Positions 57,583-64,000 of a stretch of DNA of 64,000 bases are shown here, in pieces. The notes beneath the pieces are model-generated. The model was not told the origin of the DNA, did not search any database, and was given only the letters and a program-made list of their open reading frames with translations. The translations under genes and the position numbers were made by a program. The stretch comes from Bryoerythrophyllum caledonicum (lineage: Eukaryota; Streptophyta; Bryopsida; Pottiales; Pottiaceae). Where the stretch lies: NCBI GenBank assembly GCA_963971425.1, contig OZ020517.1:20532462-20596461 (forward strand), read 5' to 3'. How positions within the stretch are numbered: position 1 is the stretch's first letter; every line of letters starts with the position of its first letter.

Positions 57583-60500
57583 GCATGGCCGGCTTGTTTC
57601 AAGCCATAAAGGGCCTTGTGGATTCTCAATCCAGCAAACTTCCCGGGTTGGGGAGAGGTATCACCTGGTAAGAAGTCTGGTGGGGGTTTAATGTGAATCT
57701 GGGTGTCTAGGTCACCATATAGATATATTGTAACAACGTCTAATAGACGGGTTTCGAGGGTTAGCTGGATTGCTATGCTTAGAAGGTAACGAAAAGATGT
57801 ACTGTCCATTACGGGGGAGTAAGTTTGCTCAAAATCTATCCCTGGTTTCTGTATGTACCCTTGGGCTACTAGCCTGACCTTAAATCGAAGGACTTTACCG
57901 TGCTTATCTCGTTTGCGGGTAAATATCAATTTGTGCCCTATGGGTTTGGTTGTGAGGTTGGTCACTAGGGGTCCAAAAACTTCACGTTTTCTAAGGGATT
58001 TGTATTCATTTTGTAAGGCTTTCTCCCACTCTGGCCAATTTGGGCTACTCTTAGCCTGATCTAGTGTAGTTGGATCCGTCTCGGGGTGGGTGAGGAATGA
58101 TTGGAAATCATCCCACGGGATTTCCACAGTCGGCTTTGATGGGTTGTAATGCATGTGCATGGCTGCACGTGCTCGGGGGGTCGGGTTCATTTTTTGTTTC
58201 TTGGCTGGGGTCACTGGGACCGGGTTACCTGAACCAGGTACGGGACTTCTAATGATTCTAGTGGAATCCATCAGGGATGTTCTCGGCCAGGTTCTGTAGG
58301 TTGATTAATTTCTAACCTCAGTTTCAGCTAGAGTAGTCCGTGGGTCTGGGTTTAGGGTCAAGGTTTCTAAATCCTTGAAGTTCAGGGCTTTGTAAGTGGG
58401 TAGGTATGGGATGCCTTGGAATTTTTCTATAAACTTACAGTTCTGAAATCTAGCCTTGTAAATATAGTCACTCTTGGGGAGTTTGTATCGAATGATACTT
58501 GGGGAGTCATATCCAAGGTATATGGCTCTAATTCTGTGGGGTGTTAAAGTCTTCTGTTTCGGGTCAGAAACATGGACCCATACTTCGCAGCCAAAGGTGC
58601 GTAAGTGGGCGATATGAGGTGTTCAACCAGATGCTAGTTCGAGCGGGCTTTGGGTTTGTAGAAGCGTTGGTCTGAGCCTAAGTAATACAGCGGCGTGTAA
58701 AACAGCATGACCCCATAAGGTGGGCGTTAGGTTCGCATGAAATAAAAGGGGTTTAACTATGAGCTGAATCTTTTTTATATAAGCTTCTGCTAGACCGTTC
58801 TGGGCGTGTTCATATGGAACTGAGTAAGTTAATTCTATCCCGGACGCTACACAAAAATCTTCAAAGGCTTGGGATTTGAATTCTAAGGCATTATCCATTC
58901 AAAGATAACAAATCTGATTATCAGGGAAATGGTTCCGGAATCTAATAAGCATCGCTAAGGTTTTAGGGAAGACCATATTTCGGGTTGTAAGCAATGAAAC
59001 TTCAGCATGTCTCCTAGATGCATTAACAAGCACAAAGAAGTATTTAAACTGACCGGATTGAGGTGTGATGGGACCGCACCAATCGCCATGGAGGCGGTGT
59101 AAGGCGGCTGGCATCTCTGTCGGGAGCTTCCACCTCGACGGCTCTCTTATCAGCTTCCCTTGTATGCATGCGGGACACTCATCCACGCGCTCTGCGTCGT
59201 TGGTGCACAGGTCATGGCCTGTGAGCTGAGGGATCATCTTCCTCATCATCGTTGTTTCTGGATGGCCTAGCCGGCGGTGCCATAGGTTGGCCTTGTTGCT
59301 GGTGGCTAGGAACGATGATATCATGCCCCTAGGGGGTAGGCGCTGATGACACGCTCGAAGGCGTCCATCGGCCTCTTCCTCACCTTTGCAGGGGGGCTCG
59401 ACTTACTTGATAGCAAGCTCGTATAGGCCGTTGGCTCCCACGTGTGCGGTGGCGAGGATCGTCGGCCCTCGCCTGAGCTCCAGCACCTCTTCATCGTTCT
59501 CACGCGTAGTGGAGACGTGGATATTGTTGGCCCGTAAGTCACGATAGCTGATCAGGCTACGTGGGGCGTCTGGGGCATACATAGCCCGTGCACAGATGAG
59601 GGGGGCTCCCCCGGGAAAAACAATCGATGCCCGGCCCTCACGGAACTTGAAGTTCCTTGTGCCTGCTATTGTGACTATGTCACAACTTTGCCACGGTTCG
59701 TTTCGAGTTTTGAACTCGAAGTACAACGGGTCTTGTAAAATGGTGTGAGTAGAGGCGCTGTCTAACAAGGCAATTTTGGCTATGCTGACTGGCGCTACTC
59801 GTTGGACCATATAGTTTTCTCGGTCTAGATCAGTGAGTGTGAGGGAGGGTGCAATGAGGGTGTGTGTTTCCCTCTTGCCCTCCTTCAGTGAGTGCAACTC
59901 TTTATACATCTCACAAACATACTGGGAGGCACGACATTCCTTGGTGTAATGACCAAGGCGACCACATTTATGACATATGCCTTTGACTGTCCTAGTGGAT
60001 GACTGAAAAGATGTTTCATTTTTGGGTTTATACGCATACCTCGGGTTTCGGAGATTCCGATTCCACTCTTGCTTCGGCTTCCAGCTGCCCTTCGATTTTC
60101 GGCGTGGTGCATCAGAAATGTGTGACTCCCGGTTGCCGTTGCCTTGTGCTGGCTTAGAGTTGTGTGTTTTCGCCGGGTTCGAGGTCTGCGGTTGACGTTG
60201 TACTTCGCTTGTATGGATCTCCTTGGCTGGGCGCGATTCGGCTTTCTTCAGCAGCAGTTGTTGTTGCTTCTCAGCCAAGAGCAGGTAAGACATGAGTTCG
60301 GCATGCGTCGTGAACCTCATGTCGCGGTATTGCTGGGCTAAGATCGCGCATGCAGGTGGAAACGTCGACAGCGTCTTATCAATCAACTCGGTGTCTGCTA
60401 CTGTGTCGCCGCAAAGTCGGAGTTGTGCAACGATCCTGTGGAGCTCCGAGTTGAATGCAAGAAAGTTGGGGAAGTCCATGACACGAAGAGCGATCCACTC

Positions 60501-60827
60501 GCTACGGGCTTGAGGTAAAAATATGGTCTCCTTGTGTTTGAATCGGGCCTCCAAAGCTGTCCATAGTGCGGCGGGGTCTTCTACCTGGATATATTGTTGT
60601 CGCAGTGAAGGATCAAGGTAACGTCGAAGGAGAAGAAATGTCTGCCATTTGTATGTAGCAGGAATCTCCTCTTCTGGTGTTGGGTTTAACGTGACGTCTA
60701 GTTCCTCAGCGCATAAGTATGTCCGCATGTCTATGTTCCAACCTAAGTAGTTTGATCCATCCGGTTCTAAAGGTTCAAAGATGAGAGGCTGTATGCGGCT
60801 ATCGCGGGGTGGGCGATGTGCTGCCAT
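57483..60827 (-). pseudogene. Copia gag, protease, integrase and RT start (four stops)
   Basis: Starts at ATG 60827. gag is about 300 residues with a CHKCGRLGHYTKEC zinc knuckle (near 59940). Protease has LLDSASTHTIL (DSA for the usual DSG). Integrase has HRRLGH … CPACIQGK (59280-59160), GDWCGPI, MDNALEF and HAQNGLAEAYIKK for the DDE triad. RT starts with VRLVAQGYIQKPGIDFEQ and LYGLKQAGHAWY. All lie in one frame, interrupted by TAA at 59403, TGA at 58899, TGA at 58623 and a TAA near 58306. The frame ends at the shift near 57500. The polyprotein is normally about 1,300 residues, and length matches once the lesions are ignored. Confidence 0.9.
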
Positions 60828-61246
60828 AGCTATGACTTCTATGGTTTCTACAACAGGTTTGGCTTGAGGTGTCTCTGACTATAAAACTAGGTGTCTAAAC
60901 AACAAAAGAGAGAAAAAGAAAACTTCATGTATGTCTACACAAGCGGAGGATGATGAAGAGAGCAAAATAAAATAAAATTGAAAGACATGAGCGAAAGTGT
61001 TGGCTGCTCTCGAGACTGCTCGGGGGATTGCACTCACGAACTTAAACCATCAATCTTCAACAAAGTTGCCGGGTCAGGGAGCCCGGTAAGTTCCCTACAA
61101 GACACCCTCGTGTATTGGATGTGATTGGGTTCGTGAAGCACCCCTTCACCGTTCCTCTCTCCCTACTGCGATCACTACTACGTGATTGAAGGAAGAGAGA
61201 AAAGTAAAAAAATCAGCAAGAGAGCGTGAGATACGTGCTGATAACG

Positions 61247-61563
61247 TGTTGAGAGATGTGAAGCAAACAAACCAGATGAACAACAAGAATGAACTGTCTC
61301 TATGAGCACAAGCCTTGGTTTATTTATCTCGAGGCATTAATGCCTCGGGATTAACGGTAGGTTCAGCTAGTTGTGAGTTAACTGTAGGTAGCTGGTGGTT
61401 AATGCCTCGGGATTAACGGTAGCTGATAGTTAATGCCTCGGGATTAACGGTGGCTGGTGGTTAACTACGTGTTAACTAGGTCTACCTAATCCGGGTAGGT
61501 GAGCTGAATGCTCTTGATTAAGAACCCCGGAGTGAATGGATGTATATTTATCCTATTTTAACA
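61247..61563 (-). repeat. Copia LTR (5' LTR in element orientation)
   Basis: 317 bp, same TG…CA ends as the left LTR and followed by AGTAC. It has one fewer 31-bp internal unit. It should contain the element's promoter, read on the minus strand. Confidence 0.92.
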
Positions 61564-61739
61564 AGTACAATGGAGGCGAGAGAGCGATGGAGCTATTTAC
61601 GACGGAAACGAGGACAACGGCGGGTACTATCAGCCGGATATTGGGAGGTGGTTGGTTTCAAATTTCCAAGCTGCTTGCCCAGAGATGTGGGCCGCGTATC
61701 AGATCCCGAAGCATCCGTCCATACAAAATGAAGAGATCC
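61564..61739 (+). other. Right part of the copia-interrupted ORF
   Basis: Open in the frame continuous with 55920-56046 across the insertion site. It encodes acidic then aromatic-rich text and runs into the MITE at 61740, which supplies its stop. See the left part for the argument. Function unknown. Confidence 0.3.
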
Positions 61740-61976
61740 CTACACTAAAATTGAGAATTAGTGTTAAACACATTAAATGATCTAAAATGTTACTAAGTTT
61801 TTACTTGTGATGAATGTTTTTACCAACGATGTTTTTACCAACAATGTTTACAATAATTCCCCTCGTTGAATAGTATCAATAATTGTGCTCATAGTAAAAA
61901 CCTTCATCTGTAGTAAAAACTTAGAGCATTTACAAATTAATTAGTGTGGTTACACTAATTTTCAATTTTAGTATAG
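61740..61976. mobile_element. Palindromic TA-target MITE (237 bp)
   Basis: Left end CTACACTAAAATTGAGAATT and the inverse of the right end (CTATACTAAAATTGAAAATT) match with few differences. The centre contains a short tandem TTTTTACCAACGATG/TTTTTACCAACAATG. It is in the same group as 34977 and 47281. Confidence 0.75.
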
Positions 61977-64000
61977 TAGCTCCTCACATCTGACGCAGTG
62001 CCTTGGCACGGCCATAGGGTGACCGTCTATGCTTTCTAGTGAGAGTGATTGGACCTTAAGGAAGTTAACCCTTAAAGGACCAACCCTTATCTTTCACCAA
62101 AACCACTCCAAAACTGTCACTTTGAAATGAGATATTATTGGACTTATTTAAATCATTTTAAAATTATTTTCAACCATAGAATATTCAAACTAACTACTAC
62201 AAGAAGACATCCTAATTTTTTTGTAAAATTTGACTGTACGTATTGAAAGATATATGTATTTGAAGAGTGCAAAATTGTTGTTTTCCACTGTGCCCAGAGA
62301 GGTTCAGCGTACTGTCATAGGACGTGGCGTCCAAGGCCTCTCCGTATCGTGGTTTTAACGTAGATTAATTTTTTACTAATCTATGGATTTAGGGGTGTAC
62401 AACAACGCATCACATTCATTTATGGATGTTTTCCATCCGCTTAGGGTTGTGTGTGCGTGTGCTTATAGCGCTGCACATCTCCTTGACTTGACTTTTTGTC
62501 AAGTCAAGCTTTGTGAGTGAGAGTGGAGAGTAGTGATTGAGAGTTGCTTGTAAGTGACGGTTTAAATCATTAGTAAAGTCTCAATGCTTTCCATTTTACT
62601 TTACACTTGTTGATTCACCCATTGTAGTGTGCGTGACGCTTAACTACTCTTGTGATACACAACACTTTCACTTGACAAAGACCCTCTATTCATAGTACTC
62701 AATCTCTTGTTATTGAGCTAGAAAATGTGAGAAAAAATTGTGGGTACATAGATTAATGACGTAGCACGCAGTCAGGTAAATTCAACGCAACAAACGGCCT
62801 TCAAATTCGACAATTTGTGAAGAAGTTGTGAGTGGCGGAAGATTTGGAGGAAGAAGATGAGCTACTGGACCTGCGACGATTTCATCCATTGAAAATTTTA
62901 TCATCTACATTGAATTTCTCATCCACCGTCACGTTTTCATCTACTGTGCAATTTTTCATCCACTGCACAACTATTCATCCGCTGTGTGATTCTTCATCCG
63001 CTGCAAATTTCATTTCTTTTTGCAACTTCATTCGTTGCAGGCAGTTTCCATCCACAGTGGATGAAACTGTAATTTGGGCAGAATTCACTTAACTCTGAGT
63101 TAATATCTTCCCAATTTTATTTTTATTTTTTATTTTGACTTTGAATTTGAGCTCTCCATGGAGGTTTCTATCTAACGGAAAGAAAAAGTTTTGGGGGAAT
63201 TTTTTTTTCCAAAACCACATTTTAGTGGGTTGTTAAAAAAAGTTTAGAAATTAAACCTTTAAAGTATGTAACTAAGGCAATTTAACTTGATTTTGAGTGA
63301 AATTTGCCCTTATATTTAGGGCATTTCACCATTAATCCAATTTTGATATTAAATTGGTGTTGAACGCGTAACTTTGTCACCCAATGTGTGATTTTCATTG
63401 GGGGGACTTGTGTTTGTGAACACCACAACCGTAGAGTCCTATTACCTCCCTAGTTTTAGACATTAGGGGGTCACTTTTGAGTATTTCTTTTTGCATAACA
63501 GATGTTGCAACTTGGTGCCATCCACTACAGACGTGTGCCAGTGGCTCTGACTTTTTTGCGCATTCTTGCTTATATGTTGTTTAAGGGAGAGGATCTGGTT
63601 TTGATTTTTTGAATTCATGTGCGGTACCTCCCCTTGTTGCGAGCTTTGATGCCGGAGTTTTCCAGAGGCCACATTTTTTGTTGTCTCTAGATTGTGATAG
63701 GGTACCCTAGGAGTGAAGTCGGGTTCATGACAAGCAAGACATTTCTATGTGGGGGGTTGTGGTTGAACATGTAGTAGCTGGAAGTGATAACCGATGAACC
63801 ACAAAGTTTGGTGGTTTTGCAGGTGCACGAACTTCCATGTTTGTATCTTTATCCTTAAGATAGTACGCATAGATAGATCACGAGGTGGTTTTTTTATTAT
63901 AGTGGGTACCCAAAGTCGATATTACTGCTCCCCCTCTCTAGACCACCCGGAGAGTGCTTCTACTACAGAGTTTGGGCCATAATTGGATGTGGATGTGGCT
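61977..64000. other. No recognised gene; small repeats
   Basis: A TTAACCCTTAAAGGACC end with further similarity to 35252-35450 starts at 62065. A perfect hairpin CTTGACTTGAC-TTTTT-GTCAAGTCAAG lies at 62482-62508. From 62880 to 63070 about seven degenerate 20-bp units of TTCATCC(A/G)CTG(T/C)(G/A)CAA form a short minisatellite that gives the 86-codon frame there. No conserved protein is visible to the window end. Confidence 0.5.

Larger units (their letters stand above)
56047..61563 (-). mobile_element. Complete Ty1/copia LTR retrotransposon
   Basis: Two LTRs (56047-56397 and 61247-61563), matching 5-bp target duplications AGTAC, gag-protease-integrase-RT-RNase H order on the minus strand, and a polypurine tract beside the 3' LTR. 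The LTRs differ by six transitions, one transversion, a 31-bp unit and a 3-bp indel, so insertion is moderately recent. Just inside the 5' LTR the minus strand reads TTATCAGCACG, a plausible primer-binding site. The coding region is broken, so it is not autonomous. Confidence 0.93.

Noticed and set aside
1..64000. Transfer RNA and ribosomal RNA genes
   Set aside because: I saw no clear tRNA cloverleaf with A and B boxes nor any rRNA-like segment, but a covariance-model scan would be needed to exclude them.

Overview
This window is nuclear DNA from a plant-lineage eukaryote. It carries plant-type TTTAGGG-like telomere remnants (34141-34225), a RALF signalling-peptide gene (51503-51745), multi-exon genes with GT/AG introns, and plant-style transposons (CACTA, MULE, PIF/Harbinger, copia). 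RALF together with a dual-endonuclease LINE and MULE proteins of a type I associate with mosses and other non-seed streptophytes suggests a non-flowering, TE-rich genome. That placement is inference. No database search could be run, so family names rest on motifs and remembered family features.

Layout. 1-20.4 kb is mainly decayed DNA transposons: TTAA-flanked (piggyBac-like) non-autonomous elements, a Tc1/mariner relic (3565-4747), a full-length pogo/Tigger relic with both ends (6226-9353), and a MULE relic (14962-18785). 20.7-26.3 kb is a CCGGA-rich element encoding an unclassified TE-type protein, interrupted by a non-autonomous CACTA element with an ACC target duplication. 26.7-28.7 kb holds tandem repeats, including a 116-bp array whose every unit has a TTCGGATCCGAA-type palindrome. 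28.9-33.4 kb is the most unusual gene, a roughly 12-exon gene that appears to join a ParB-like domain to a DNA amino-methyltransferase-like domain. 36.6-43.7 kb is a LINE with an AP endonuclease, reverse transcriptase, RNase H and a C-terminal restriction-like endonuclease (Dualen-like), ending against a second MULE relic (43690-44907). 45-51 kb is repeats and MITEs. 51.5 kb is the RALF gene, the one clean host gene. 53.9-54.4 kb is a PIF/Harbinger MITE. 56.0-61.6 kb is a complete copia retrotransposon with LTRs and an AGTAC duplication, inserted into an open reading frame. The rest is low-information sequence and MITEs.

Shared theme: nearly every long TE-type reading frame is broken mostly by in-frame stop codons and only rarely by frameshifts. 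The two copia LTRs differ by six transitions and one transversion. This fits decay by cytosine deamination in silenced, methylated DNA, although stop identity alone cannot prove it.
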